The notes under the pieces are model-generated. The model made no database searches. It saw only the letters and a list, made by a program, of their open reading frames with translations, and was not told the origin of the DNA. Positions 1 through 12,968 of a stretch of DNA of 64,000 nt are shown here, one piece after another (position 1 is the stretch's first letter; each line of letters begins with the position of its first letter). The DNA is from Dendrobium chrysotoxum (taxonomy: Eukaryota; Streptophyta; Magnoliopsida; Asparagales; Orchidaceae). The position numbers were made by a program, and so were the translations under genes. The DNA lies in NCBI GenBank assembly GCA_019925795.1, contig CM034315.1, forward strand, positions 6,076,001 to 6,140,000. Direction: 5' to 3'.

Positions 1-3000
1 AGTGAAAGTGTGCTACATGTAGAACTAACACACCCATAAAAGTTCAAGCTTTCCATATGTCGCGTTAATATGTCTATACAAAGACAACATGCAAGCTATT
101 CAAATTTAGCAATCATGATCTACAAACAATAATCCCCAACATGCAAAAATATATACATCCATGCATCTTTACATACAGTTTCTCTTCAATTCATGATCAT
201 AATACAATTAACTTATATCAAAGAAAAAACAAATAAAAACTCTCAGCGTATTATACAACACATAGCATTGCTGCATTATTAGGTAATAGAATTGGCTCAT
301 AACATGGTGGTAATATATTGATAGATCTTAAGAGAAAACACTTTCTCGTGTGATATGAATACACACTCAATGAGGATTGCTATCTTCATATAAAATAACC
401 AGATTTATCAAAGTACAACATAAAACAATTGCAATATAATAAGATCATAAGCTAATATGCATGACGAAAAATAGGGATGCTCCATCTACAAGATAAGATG
501 TTAATGTCCAAAGAAGTCGTCATGTCATTTATGCACCTATGAAGCCTCAATGTGCATCGCCAAGGGGATCTAAGTCGATCTCTTCCCCCAATAGGTACCT
601 CTTTCTCGGCATCATCATCCTCATCCTCCTTTTCATCTTCCTCAATCAAATAGACCAACTTAATATAAACCATTCTCTCACCTCAGTTAGAAGGCCCACC
701 AATGAAAATCTTCCTCCCCTTCTTCTCCAGAGTTGTTGGAACGATGTGCGACTCCATCCTTTTGCCATCTCCATTGGGCAAATCATTCAACTCCTTCACT
801 TCCATCCAATGGCAAGCCAAGTTACAAAGGATTAAGAAGTCTTTCTTACTACCCCAATTGCAACATTCTCTTGACATTGTTAAGAAAATAAGCAATATTG
901 ACCTCTAACACCTTCAGTTGACCCGAGTGGTGACAATTAGCAAACAATCCTATACTAAAACATAGAATTACTGGGTCTTCCCATTCTTGATATAAAATAT
1001 GAGATTGTATGTGCTCACAAAGTTAAGAATTTGGGATTGAACTAGATGAACCCACATGTCAGACCAAGCAAAAAGAGTTGGATAAGCTTTGCGACCAACC
1101 ACCTAACCTTCTAGTTAGCAAAGAGCTTGATGTTGATGTCGAATATTGAGAAGGAATTTGGTGCTAATTGTGTCTACAGTAATGGGAAGTCGTTGAAGAA
1201 GTCGACCAAAAAGCTCCAACTCATGGCTGAGTTGTTGGATGAAGAAGCGGAGATTTCCTTTAGAACAGCAATTGTGGCGTCCCCCAGTTTCCAATAAGAA
1301 AATTTTCATAATTGTAGGGAACTAATACATCTCAGCCTTCTTTAACTTCTTCATAGTCACCATAGAGGGTGATAGGGCATCCCCCTTGAAGATCTCAACT
1401 AACAAAACCAAGTCATCCTCAAGTACCTTAGAGCTGATACCCGGCATGTTGAAGCTGCTAGAAGAACTCTCAAAGCACAAGGGTAGAGAAAGCAAGAAGA
1501 AGTGTAGTAAAGATCAAAGTCTTCATATAGCATAAAGGAAAAATATCTTCACCTCCCAAAAGCCATTTAGCCTCACTTCTTCTGTATCAATTTAAGGATC
1601 TTGATTCTAATTCTTTGCTTGGACTATTGAGGCCTTAAAAGAGTAGGTGGCACAAAGTTTATGATTCTGTGTCTAGCACTAAAAGGAGGATTGAAGAGCT
1701 AAAAAATGTATGTATTCTTCATTTATTAAGTTCGAAATGAAAGGGAAAGAGAAATGCCTAATTTTTTGAACTCAATTCCAACCATCCACGTATCATGATG
1801 TAGAAAATGGCCACATCAATCAGATTCCTTAGATCTTATAGGACTAACCAAACATCACTTACTTTACACAAGGGATGTACCTCAACAATAGCACATCTGG
1901 CTTGCATTCATGCTCAGGACGCCAGCATACAAAAGCCCATCCCTTGTCTAGAATAACTATCAATATCTTCCCATCTAGCCTATCTTAGCTACCATCCCAT
2001 TCCCGCGAGCGGACTCGGAGCACTAAAACCCTCCAGTCAATCTTCATTTGTCGCCTGGCTACCAAACAGTCTACCGATTCATTAGACACTATCGTGCATA
2101 CCTTACTGATAGGAACATTCACTTATTGGCTCCCTAGGGCACAAAGGGCCAATTGTTATTCAATATGCTTTCTACTTAGCTTCTACAAGTCAACAATCCT
2201 ACCATCTAACCCAACCCAAATGTCCAACAACCAGGCCTAGTCACTTGCAAACTATCACATCAACAGCTATTGTCACCTATACACACCAATGCCAGGTTGA
2301 TATATAGCATTTTCTATCATGTTCTAATGCCCATCTCACAATATTGCTCACGTTCCTTCTAACAACCTTGTATGCCTCCTACCAACCACAAATCACGCAT
2401 AACTCCCTCTTGTCAAGTCTGTTGACAAATAAGACTCAAATAGTGGAACCTGGCACCCACTTAGCTCGGCATGTGTCATCCACCGCCTACACTGCTTAGG
2501 TCTTATAGACATGTACTTAGTCAATCACATTCAAACAAAATGATACTCGTTGCATGGCTTAGAGGCTATAAATAGGTTTTCTTTAGGCTGTTAAAAGATT
2601 TCACAATGGAGTAATCTATTAAGATTAAATTCTAGTAATTTCTTTTTCCCTCCATTGTATTCCTCCTCCTTACCCAGAAAAGTTCAAGGTTTTTTATTTT
2701 CTTTTAATATAGTAAAGCCTTCCCATTCTCTACATAATGGGTAAGCAAAAATGTCAAACCATTTAAAATTTCTTGTATCGTCTGATGCGTAACTCTCTCT
2801 CGATCTCCTAGGCTCTCATTCTCTCTCCCCTTCTCATCTTCACTTCACACATATAGAAAGTATATTAGCTCGATAACTCCATCTCTTTCAAAATGCTCCT
2901 CTCTCTTCCATGCATTGTTCATTGACCTTACTGAGAGAATTTTGTGTTCACACCTATACAAACCTAGCTTAGCCAACCACTTTCAATGTTAATTCACTTT

Positions 3001-4100
3001 TGCTTATGGAAGACCAACCAAGTTTCTCCATAGTTAACATCCCTCATTAACAATCAATCACATGTTGTCGTTGAAAACCAATTGATCTCCTTCATTAACA
3101 AAAAGTTGAATTTCCTAGTGTCTTGATTTATCGAGTTCGATGTTATACTACTATTATTCGATGTTATACTACTATTAACAACTATAATTGTAAAATACCA
3201 CCTTTTAATAACATCTTTTAGATTTATTTCTATTGTTGTTGATAATCTTATATTAACATCCCCTCAATTGTTCAAAAGGGGGCTAAAATATGTTCTTATT
3301 TTATGCCCAAAGTGAAATCTTAATATCTAAGCCAGGCCTCATAGCTTTTCCATAGTTAGTTTTCAACATAAAATACATTTGATTATCTTATTTCTATGTA
3401 AGTTTGAACTCCCTATCTCCTAAGCTAAGACTTTTGTAACTTCCCCTATCTTAATCAACAATTTTAGCAAACAAAACATTCCCATACCCGTCAACTGACC
3501 TAAATAAAAAAATTACTAGTAGTTCATGTGCTAGGATCTAAACATGCCTTACCTGAACACCTTTCTTGGACTAGTCTATCTCCATATCATTAGATGAATG
3601 GACTTGACTTTGTTGAGGACCACCCTCCAATCAAATCAACAAAGTCCATTCATCCATTCACAACCAATGCTTGGATTATTCATCTGATTATCCAACAGTT
3701 AATGAGTGGAATACCCTAAATAATGCCTTTGGTGGCTCCCAATTTGTCATTTGCAAGTCAATGAATTAGTTTGAAAAACAACATTAGTGCAATAAAACCT
3801 CCACCATATGTTTGTTAACAAAAGAAAGAATCAACTATTGTAGGAACTCCAACATATCCCCTAAGGACAAGATTGACGCACAAAGCATGGCTTTGCGATA
3901 ACATGCCATTTGAAGAGCATCCTCCTCTTGGCACACAGGAACCCATGCCTTGACAACTAGCTAGCATATTGTTGCCGCCAAAGTAGGAAGATGACATCTC
4001 CATCATTGTGAACGGATCAATAAGACTCAAATACCGAAACGATGCAGACACATTAGAAGAACAATCAAACAAAAGAAAATTGTTAAAACGGAAGCACGTT
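1..4100. other. Stretch without a recognisable gene
   Basis: No open reading frame here resembles a family I recognise. The short frames around 450-1310 overlap on both strands and look fortuitous, including one with an acidic run. Around 2560-2680 there is a TATAAATAGG motif followed by pyrimidine-rich sequence, which resembles the promoter part of an LTR. I could not find matching ends, so I do not call an element. Confidence 0.4.
3136..3177. repeat. 21-bp tandem duplication
   Basis: Two perfect adjacent copies of a 21-bp unit beginning TTCGATGTTATAC (3136-3156 and 3157-3177), in sequence with no other identified feature. Exact identity suggests a recent replication-slippage event. Confidence 0.85.
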
Positions 4101-4281
4101 CTTAGTCAAAGAAACCAAGAATGTCAATGAAGGAAGAAATTACTTCACCGCAAATTTTATTCACCCAGGTTACAAATTCATTTCTTTTCTAAAAGATCCC
4201 TAAAGCAGAGACCAATCGAACTTATACGAAAGAAGAGAGTTGAAATTACATAAAGGACCCTTAAGAGAAATTGAACTAAAT

Positions 4282-6890
4282 CTACTCTTCTTCAACTGCT
4301 TCGGCTGCATCACTATCAAATCAGGTACTTAAACTGGATAGATCCTTCTAAAACTCTAATGACATATGCCTAATCTCTAAGGAGCATCTCAAATGTTATG
4401 TCTTGCCAAAAAGTAACTCTAGTTTAGGAGTGAGAGGCAATTATGGCTAAAGTCATGAGAAGGCATTCATATCAAAGTTGGGTAAAATCATGCCATTACA
4501 TGCCACGAGAATATAAAGCCCATGATGCCCATAAACATGCATAATTGTATTGGCTTTCATTATAACTAACTAAAATCATTGCAAAAGCCACATCTAAGTG
4601 CATGTTATGCATCAACATAGATCCCCATGTAAGGGTTGATCACTCATCCTAAATTATATAATAGTTGAACACCTTTGATAAAATCTATGTATAACACCTA
4701 CATAAGTAATGATAAAATTTAGGTTAAGGGTGGGGCAATTCAATGTATGACAACCCCTGACTTGCTTCTCCCATCAGAAGACAACCGCGATGGCAACACC
4801 TTAATAATGTCAAATCTATAAATGACTTCCAAATAATTCAATAAAATAAACTTTAAAAATAAATCAAGTAGTTTCACTTGCATCATGTTCTAGAGGAAGT
4901 CTATTTTCCCCGGAAAAAAAAAGTTTAAAGTAAGCACATTTGATTACATGGAAAACTAAACCTTTTTTTCGCATCCTGAAAATGCAAGGGGAGTTCAAGA
5001 AGGGCAATAGCAATTGCTCTTAAGAAAAACTTTGAAACTCACAAGGAGGCTAGTAAAAAGCATAAACTTGACATTAGGTGCAAGTACTTCAAGTCTTCCC
5101 AACAACACAACTAAATCCCAATTTCAACCAATCATTTTCAATGAAAGCAATCTTTCAAAGCTAATGGTGCAGGGATGCATTGCACTGACACCACTCAGCA
5201 TTGTAGACCTATTTTACGTATGAGAACTGTAAATTTTTCCAAAAAAAACTATGGCAGGCAGAGAACTCTTTGCAAGCTTAGCTCATAAATTTCAACGAAA
5301 TTCAATATCTATGCAAAAAATCCACTAAGAGCAGAAGAAAAAGGCATGCACGGATCGTTATTCGCAAACAAAGCAAATACAACCTATAAACAACTTGGTG
5401 TAATCGAAATCTTCAAGATGCTCCTCCTAAGCCCTCCATCATACAATAGGGGATAGTGTTGTGCATTGATCAGGTTTTAGATTAGGTTGATCCGCATGCT
5501 ATCACACTCCTGTAAATTCCTATAAATAGAATGTATAGGTTGATGTAAAGTTTTGGGGAAAATTAAAATAAAGCTTTAGGAATATTTTCCTCCTAAAATA
5601 TGTCATCCCTTCTCTCTCTCCCTCTCTCTTGCAAGAATGCTCAAGAAGCTCTCAAGATTCCTCCTAAAGTTATAACAGATAGCTTACAAGGTTCCCACTC
5701 AAATTCAACATACCAGTTCCCTATCGTCAACAGTCTAGCACTAATCAACACAAAGATTTTTTTTTTAAATGGCAAACTTCAACCTACACCGATCATAATA
5801 TTGAAGGTGGGGTTTCATAGCTCATTCCTATGTTGGTTTCATCTTCCACACATTATCATGTGGCTTCATCACCGACTCCTAAGGTAGACACCTTTGTTCA
5901 TTCCAGATAAGCATCAACTAATGACACAAATATACCTTGCCGAGCTACAAAGAGGCCTACTAGATACTTCATTTGGAGGTTATGGACCTATAATTCAAAG
6001 GAGGCCTACTGACATTAACATGCTGTAATATCAAGCATGTTTGTCGTTCCAACAACATATATAAGAAAATCAAGTGATTGATGGAGCTAAAATTGCCAAC
6101 TTGTTGTTTCGATTTCTCAAAAGCATTCTCCTATTGCTCTACTTCCCGCTCAGCATCGACAACCTGCAACATCATTCTAGCCATTTCCAAAATAAACAAC
6201 TTTTTTTCAGACACCTGATTTTTACAGCCAACAGAGACTTACAATACCCAAAAAAAAAAATCCCTTCGTACCCCATTTCTCTCTCTAAACAAATTTTCTC
6301 CCGAACGTTCATCCTTTTTTACCACTACTGTATTAATAAGAAAGACACCTTCACAAGTCCTAAAGAATTCAATATACCCATAGTCGATCCAATTTACAAC
6401 CATAACGTTTCACTTCAACCAATGAATTGTATAAATTTAGCATCTAACATAAAAAAAGCATAAAGGCCATACAAAATCTAAAATCTACCAAAACATCTCA
6501 AACCAATAAGACAAACGATACAGAGATCCAATTAGAACCCTGAACGAGAAGAGCTAATTAACATCCTAATCCAGATAAACACAATCCATGATTCACAAGC
6601 ATCCAGAAACTAAAAAAAATCACGATTTAAGCTCTAACAGATCGAAAAAATAAAAAATAAAAGCCAACAATTCCAAATCTCCAACCAAATTAAATCCACC
6701 GGCTTCAAAGAACAAGCAGCAGAGAACAATTGATGCTGAGAAGAAGATCGAACCTGACGATCGAGAAAAGGAATCGCTGACGAAGCTAGAGAGAGAGAGA
6801 GAGTAAAGTTAAAGGCGGTGAGAGCAAGCAGCGAGCCCTTTCTTCGCAGGAGAAAGGAGGTCGAGGGCTTCTTTGTTTTCAGCAGGAAGA
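4282..6890 (-). other. Possible minus-strand gene or its remains
   Basis: Read on the minus strand, 6754-6890 resembles a plant 5' leader: a CT-rich tract (complement of the GA run near 6787-6802) followed by a CAG|GTTCGATC donor at 6754/6753 and then T-rich, intron-like sequence. Near 6180-6080 a stretch reads like coiled-coil coding sequence but has an in-frame stop. A short acidic stretch at 4321-4285 reads FDSDAAEAVEEE and ends in a TAG at 4282-4284, like a protein C-terminus. I could not join these into one reading frame and do not recognise the product. It may be a broken gene, a non-coding transcript, or chance. Confidence 0.22.
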
Positions 6891-8295
6891 AAAAAATCCC
6901 TCCTTTCTTTTCTACTTTCTGATTGGTTTCCGAATTATTTTTACGGTGGAAAAGTAGCAGACTGACGGCCACTATTTTTATGTACGCGCTCCGCATAAAA
7001 ATTCTCTAAACTAACGACCCGATCAAACTTTTACCTCATGTAATCTTGCACGTGGTACTATGGACGGTTGGATTCGTACGATATTTATGCGGGTAAGTAG
7101 ATTAGTGGCGCCTGGTATGATGGTGTTATGAAAGAGGGAATAATTCGTGTGATGGACATAATTTAAAATTTAGTGACTCATCTCATTTAATTTCATATAA
7201 TATTTTAAGTTAGGATAATGTTTACATGGAGAGCTAGTTCCATTATCAAATGAATTTTTCTATGAAGGGGATTTTTATAAATAGAATTTAATATTAAATA
7301 ATTAATATATTAAATACTTAAATATTATTATTATTATTATTATATTCAGAATTTAAATAATATAAAAAAAATATTTTGATTGCCTTCAGTGTTACAACCG
7401 TCATAGCAGTGTGGAGATTATTAGTGGCAAAATCAACGACAGCAGTAGCTACTGAATTAAATTATGGTTGCGTGTGATTAAGAAAGTCCAAATATCATAT
7501 CAATGTGATCGAAAAGACATCAAAGGAGTAAAGAAAGCCATTAGTATCCCCTCGATGTGGTAGAGGAGACGCGGGTGGGAGGAAGTGATGTGGAGTGATG
7601 GAAATGATAGAACTTACAGCTTGATATAGCATGACATCAAGCAAGCTAAGAAAGCTTCTCAAAATGTTAGAGAATATAATAGCTTGGACTTACACCCAAT
7701 ATGGGTTTGGAATGCCAACCGATTTATCTAGTTGGGTTTAATAATACAAGGTGCGTCAATCCTAAAAACGGAGAAATTGATATATCCTAGGCTGACTGAA
7801 TGGAGAAAGGTGCTTAAGTGTGTGTGATATGCTCGACTATAATAAAGGGCTAAAGGTTGACCAGGTTAAAGTGTCAAAGCCACATGTCAATGTCTAGTAT
7901 CTCCCGTTTGAATCATAAACGAGATAGATCTTATATTTTGAGTAGCTCTATTCTAGAAATGAGTGTGTGAGAGCCTAGAATGCTACTCACCTCTACAAAC
8001 ACTAACCCAAATAGTGTGAGTGTCACTACTGTAAAATCATCTATTATCGGCGGATTTGGAAGTTTCAGATTGATTTTCGGTGGAAAATTTTTCGCTGGTA
8101 AAACCCGCGTAGGAACAATTTTCCGATGAAAAAAGCCTTCGGAAAAAATTCCCGGTGAGAAAAAACATCTGGAAAAATTTGTTGGCTGCTGTCCGGCAAA
8201 AAAAGGCCGCCAGAATAATTTTAAAAATTAAAAAAAAAATACACCAGCAACCGCCCGCCAGCCCAGCCTGCTTGCCCATGCTGCGTGACGCCCGT

Positions 8296-8347
8296 GGGAT
8301 TCGAACCACAACCTAAAAAAATTTCAAACACTCGACCACTTTGCTGG
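8296..8347 (-). other. tRNA-like A-box/B-box segment inside the CACTA element
   Basis: On the minus strand CCAGCAAAGTGG (8347-8336) resembles a pol III A box, and GGTTCGAATCCC (8307-8296) is a perfect tRNA B box about 28 bp further on. Cloverleaf pairing is not evident, so this is not called a tRNA gene. It may be a tRNA-derived fragment carried by the transposon. Confidence 0.35.
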
Positions 8348-8438
8348 AAAGGAAAAAATTTAATAAAAATTAATCTTTTATATTTAAACTATAATTATAT
8401 AAAAATTAAAATTTAAAATTAAGTAAAACAAAATATTT

Positions 8439-8612
8439 AAATTAATAATTAATTAAAATAAGTTATCAAATTAATGATTAATTAAAATAAGTTATTAAAT
8501 TAATACTTAATTAAAATAAATTATTTAATTAATGATTAATTAAATTAAGTTATTAAATTAATACTTAATTAAAATAAAATATTAAATTACTAATTAATTA
8601 AAATAAACTATA
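8439..8612. repeat. 29-bp AT-rich minisatellite, about 6 copies
   Basis: Units beginning AAATTAAT with period 29 start near 8439, 8468, 8497, 8526, 8555 and 8584, with scattered substitutions. The array lies wholly inside the CACTA-like element. Confidence 0.7.
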
Positions 8613-9229
8613 AAAAATTAAATTAATTAAAATAAAATATTTAAACAGTAAAATAAATAAATAAAAATATTAAATTTTAATTATTTTAGTTAAATATTTA
8701 AATAATTAATTTAAATTATTTAATATTATTAGTTTATTTCAAACCGTTTTAATTCTTATTTTGAAATTAAGGATATTTTTTTTAGAAATTATTAAAATTT
8801 GCAGGAAATACTTTTTCGAAAATCCATCGGAAAAGCCACCGAAAAATTCTCCGGAAATCAAATCCGCCAGAAAATATGTCGGAAATATTTCATCAAAATA
8901 TATTGAAAATCAGTCGATAATGAACGATTTTGTAGTAGTGAATGTGAACTCCTATCAATTAATGTTTCTATGTTTTGCTAACCTACGGTCTTCCGATAAA
9001 ACAAATGTAACATTACATATAGTAAAAAGTCACATCACAAATGTGCATGTCGATGCATAACCCAAGCCATCATGCCTTATGTAGGTAATACCAAACCACA
9101 ATTAGTAAAATGTAATTGAATACAAATCAACATAGGAATCATTATTAATGAAGCTTGATCCATATTTTCATAATTTATGGCTATTAGGTGAATGTTGCAA
9201 CAGACAATCCATGCATATATGACAAGATT

Positions 9230-9505
9230 GACTACAGGAAGTTTCGGCAAAAATTGTTGAGTTTTGGGAGGATTTGAAAGTTTTTTGACGGATTTTTGGC
9301 GAAAAAATTTTCGCCAGTAAACGAGCATCTGAAAAAATTTCCGTCGAAAGAAATGTCTAAAAATTATTAAAATTTGTTGGAAATTATTAAAATTCATGAG
9401 AAATAAACCGCCGGAAATCCGTCCAAAAAATGTCTAAAAATTTGTCAAAAATTTTTCACCGTCATCCGTGGAAAAATCCGCCAAAAAATAATCAGCCGTT
9501 ATAAT
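9230..9505. mobile_element. Fragment with CACTA-type subterminal repeats
   Basis: This block repeats the CGGAAAAATT-like and TTTTCGCCAGTAAAC-like words found at the left end of the neighbouring CACTA-like element, in inverted orientation. No CACTA terminus is visible, so it is a remnant of a related element. Confidence 0.4.
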
Positions 9506-11040
9506 GCACGAAGAAGTTGAGCAACTGAAAACAAATGGTTTAGATGCAGGAAGCAAAACATAAACCAGAGAGTAAGAAGAAACTGCATCAGCATAAATCC
9601 ATAGCATTTCAGTTCACATTACAAATTAGAAGATGTATATATACACGAGTTCTGTAGAAAACCTGTATTGGTTTCAGCAAGCTGTTATATATGGTTCAAG
9701 GGTTGAGATTAGGGAGTTAGTTAGTAATTTATGGTGGAGAAGAAAAGCAAAGAGAGGTGGCTGCAAATGCTGCAGAGGAAGTGGAGATTATAAAAAGTGG
9801 GCTGCTTGCATATCATGTAATAAATTATCCAGTCGTAATGAAGTTCTGCAAAACAGAAGATTAGAAGTTGCAGGTTCTGTACGTACTTGGCTTGTGAAGT
9901 ATTCGGCTCCCTATTCTTGCAGAGGAATTGCTCGACTGGTAGCCTAAGGTGCGAGCGACAGTCCCAGAGTAGTGATTAGGGCTGGTGGCGACGGAGATGC
10001 TCGGTCGATGGAGATCGCAAGAGAAGGGTTGCAAGGCTCTTGAGGGTGGCTATGGTAACGGGCGGTATTGGCTGAAGTGAACTACGCCTCCAGATTTATA
10101 TCTAGTTTCTCCTTCTCTGCTGTTCTCTGAGACGGTTTCAACAAGCCGTTTGGACAGTTATGGGCTGGGAGAAGCGGGAACAGTTGCAAAGTAAAAATTA
10201 GTTTTAAATTTGTGAGCTTTTTGCGCGTCAAATTTAAGCGGGTTTTCAAAAAATCAAATGAATCAAGCATTCGATTAATTTTTTAAATTAACATTTAAAT
10301 TAAATTAACTAATTTGGTCATATCAATAATTTGCAAGTAATAGCCATGACGGGGAGTTACAATCCTGCTAAATTGCAATCGTGATGGAACGTATGATCGA
10401 GGGTCATGATTACGATGGCATACACATGATCTAGCGATGGTCGCGATTTCAATGAGGTGCACGCGATCGCAATGAGGCGCACACAATCAAGTGATAATTG
10501 ATATCGCGACGAGGTGTACCGATCAAGAGACGATTGCAATTGAGGCGAGGCGCATACAATCAAGCGATAATCACAATCATAGCGAGACGTGCACGATTTA
10601 GAGGTACAAAAGTGATATTTACGACTAGGAAGCAAGCCTAATCGAGAATTTCTAGTCAAATTGTTGGGGTGTGTGGGCTCCACGACAATTGAATCAAGAG
10701 ACCTGAGACTCGAGTCCCAAGAGGCCAACCAAGGTGTGTGTGATTGAGCACGACAAAAGTGTGGTCAACAAGAGAAAGCGACAAGAGAAGAGTCCTGGAA
10801 TGGGTAAAAGGACATGATCAAGAGAGAGGGAGAGATAACAGAAAGAACATGATGGTCATTATATTAATATATGACCTCATGATTGACCAGTATATACATT
10901 ATTAAATTTATACTCATCTTGATTTATTATTTGGTTTGTAAATAATTTGAATACTTATATCATATTTGGTTCATTGTTTATTTATTTTCATTTGTTTGAA
11001 TTTGACTCATTTAGATTGTTTATTTGTTTATTTATTTGTA
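9506..11040. other. Stretch without a recognisable gene
   Basis: Frames at 9633-9947 and 10357-10728 have no features I recognise. 10430-10600 contains degenerate repeats of a GAGGCGCACACAATCAAG-like word with a period near 40 bp, which explains its unusually high CG content. Confidence 0.35.
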
Positions 11041-11106
11041 AAGAAATTTTTATACTAAAAAGCTGCTTTAAAAAGCAGTAAGAAAGCTATCCCAAACAAA
11101 ACCGAA
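11041..11106. mobile_element. Truncated Tourist-like MITE (right half)
   Basis: The sequence ends with the family signature, a GCTTTAAAAAGCAGTAAGAA-like stretch running into CCCAAACAAA. The left terminus is missing. Confidence 0.4.
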
Positions 11107-11445
11107 GTCATAAACAACTTTTTAAGCTATTGTGATCTCTCATATCATTCATGATGGACAATGCAATGAGTCACAATCCAAAAGAAGGCATGTCATTCAT
11201 GAAGAATGCAAGCCTAGCATAATGGCACTCCTCAGTGACCAGTGAATAAGCAAAAGTAAAAGGAATTCAATAAATCAAAGAGGCTTTCGTTTCTTTTAAG
11301 TTGATAGGCAGCACAATAATATTTAAGTGGATACAAAGAAATTCTCTGAAGGATTTTTATCCCCAAACAAGCTACAAGTGGCATAACAAAGATGGCAATA
11401 GTGGCCATATAACAATCTTGATCCTCTTAGTTTTTAAAATATTTA

Positions 11446-11666
11446 GAGTTCGTTTGTTAACATCAAGATCCATTTAGGATGTCTGCAATTTTTCATAAAG
11501 GCGGTTATAAGATTGTTGCGGAGAAAGCAACTTTTTTAAAGCTGTTGTAGAAAGCAACTTCCTGGCACAAAAATATTCTGAAAGCGGCAAAAAAGTAATG
11601 GTCAAATATAAACTATGATTACAGTCTGAAAAAAAAAATAGTAGGAAAGATATCTCAAACAAAGCC
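11446..11666. mobile_element. Tourist-like MITE, diverged subfamily
   Basis: It begins after TTA with GAGTTCGTTTG and ends CTCAAACAAAGCC before TTG. The interior differs from the main family (AGAAAGCAACTT words), so it is probably a second subfamily. Confidence 0.4.
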
Positions 11667-11904
11667 TTGAGTGTGCTTTAAGTGTTTCTTTTTTTAGCAT
11701 TCTTAGTGTTCCTCTTTAGTTTTTTCTTTAATCCCTTCTTCTGTAAGCTTAAGGTTTATCTTCACAATAAAGTTATTTTTATTATGCCTTTAACTAAAGG
11801 AAGTGCATAAAATCATGTGGTGCAAAGGATTTTGTATTAATAAAAGAGGAGTGTGAATCTAAATATATTTATTTAAGAGTATTTTTTTATGGATAAAATT
11901 CTAA

Positions 11905-12013
11905 GGTTTCGTTTGGGATAGTTTTCTTATTATTTTTTAAAGAAACTTTCTAGTACAAATATTTCTTAAAAATATTAAAAAAGCAGTAACCGAAAGTTAT
12001 CCCTAATAAAGCC
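11905..12013. mobile_element. Tourist-like MITE copy
   Basis: It is flanked on both sides by TAA (11902-11904 and 12014-12016) and has GGTTTCGTTTGGGATAG at the left and a degenerate complement at the right (AATAAAGCC). A TWA target duplication with GGCTTCGTTTGG-type ends fits the PIF/Harbinger superfamily. Confidence 0.6.
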
Positions 12014-12016
12014 TAA

Positions 12017-12131
12017 GGCTTCCTTTGGGACAGCTTTTTTATTGCTTCTTAAAATAGAGTTAAAAAAATAAAATTTTTGAACTAAAACTCCGTTTTAAGA
12101 AGCAATAAAAAAAGATGTCCCAAACCCAACC
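12017..12131. mobile_element. Tourist-like MITE copy, head-to-tail with the previous one
   Basis: It starts immediately after the TAA that ends the previous copy and finishes before TAA at 12132-12134. Ends are GGCTTCCTTTGGGACAG and TGTCCCAAACCCAACC. The interior is nearly palindromic and could fold into a hairpin. Confidence 0.65.
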
Positions 12132-12134
12132 TAA

Positions 12135-12177
12135 GACTTCTTTTTAAAATCAATAAAAAAGTCATCCCAAACAAAAC
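12135..12177. mobile_element. Internally deleted Tourist-like MITE, third in the row
   Basis: Only about 43 bp remain: GACTTC at the left and TCATCCCAAACAAAAC at the right, again between TAA and TTA. It completes a tandem series of three copies sharing TAA junctions. Confidence 0.45.
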
Positions 12178-12968
12178 TTACTTGAGGACCTTGAATATTT
12201 TCTTTACTCATCTTATAATGAGATTTGAATGTCTTTGAACAAGCTTTTACTTCCAATTACTACTATTAAATGTTCTTGACAAAAAAATATATTTTTGTAC
12301 AAAAGAAAAAGTATTAATGATAGATATCATAATTTTATTGTTTGTCAGATTAAGCGATTAATATTAGGCTAACTAAATTAAAACCCGCAATGATATTTAA
12401 GCCCAAATCTATGTTAATCCAACTGGTGGTTAATTGGGCCAGTTTTGGATCAGCAATAAGCATGAAAAAGCCCAATTCTCTCAATGGATTGAAATAAATT
12501 ATAAACAGGGGAGTAAAATTCTTAGAATATGAATATTACAATTTTTATATATACAGAAGGAGTTCAATTTTTACTAACTATAAAATTTAAATAAATATTT
12601 GAATCTATAAGATTTAAAAACTGCCTAATGGTGATTTAAATATTTTAATGGAGGATAAATGACATTCAAGATGATATTCTTTTTTATTAAAATAATAATA
12701 ATCTAACTCAAACTTTTATATTATTTATTATTTTTTCACTTTAAATTAATTTATAAGATATATGAACACTATATCAAGTTTCAAGAAGACAATACGGTTT
12801 AGGCTCAAGCTTATCATAGTTGATCATAATATGGTATTGATGTGACTCAATAAACAGTATGGAACCCAACATCACAAAGATTGGGAATATATGAGTTGTC
12901 ATGTGGAGCGTTTCTTAATAGAGAAACCATAATGATAATTATATCACATCTAAACAACTACAAAACAC

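Larger units (their letters stand above)
8024..8940. mobile_element. Non-autonomous CACTA-like DNA transposon
   Basis: The ends are inverted copies of about 27 bp beginning CACTACT and including AAAATC and ATTATCG, with about six mismatches. CACTA-type ends plus internal subterminal repeats of a CCGGAAAA-like motif near both ends fit the En/Spm (CACTA) superfamily. No transposase frame is present, so it would depend on a partner element. I did not find a clean 3-bp target duplication, so one end may have decayed. It contains an AT-rich minisatellite and a tRNA-like segment. Confidence 0.65.

Noticed and set aside
452..835. Overlapping frames with an acidic run and a hydrophobic run
   Set aside because: They are complementary readings of the same low-complexity sequence, with no start context, introns or family match.
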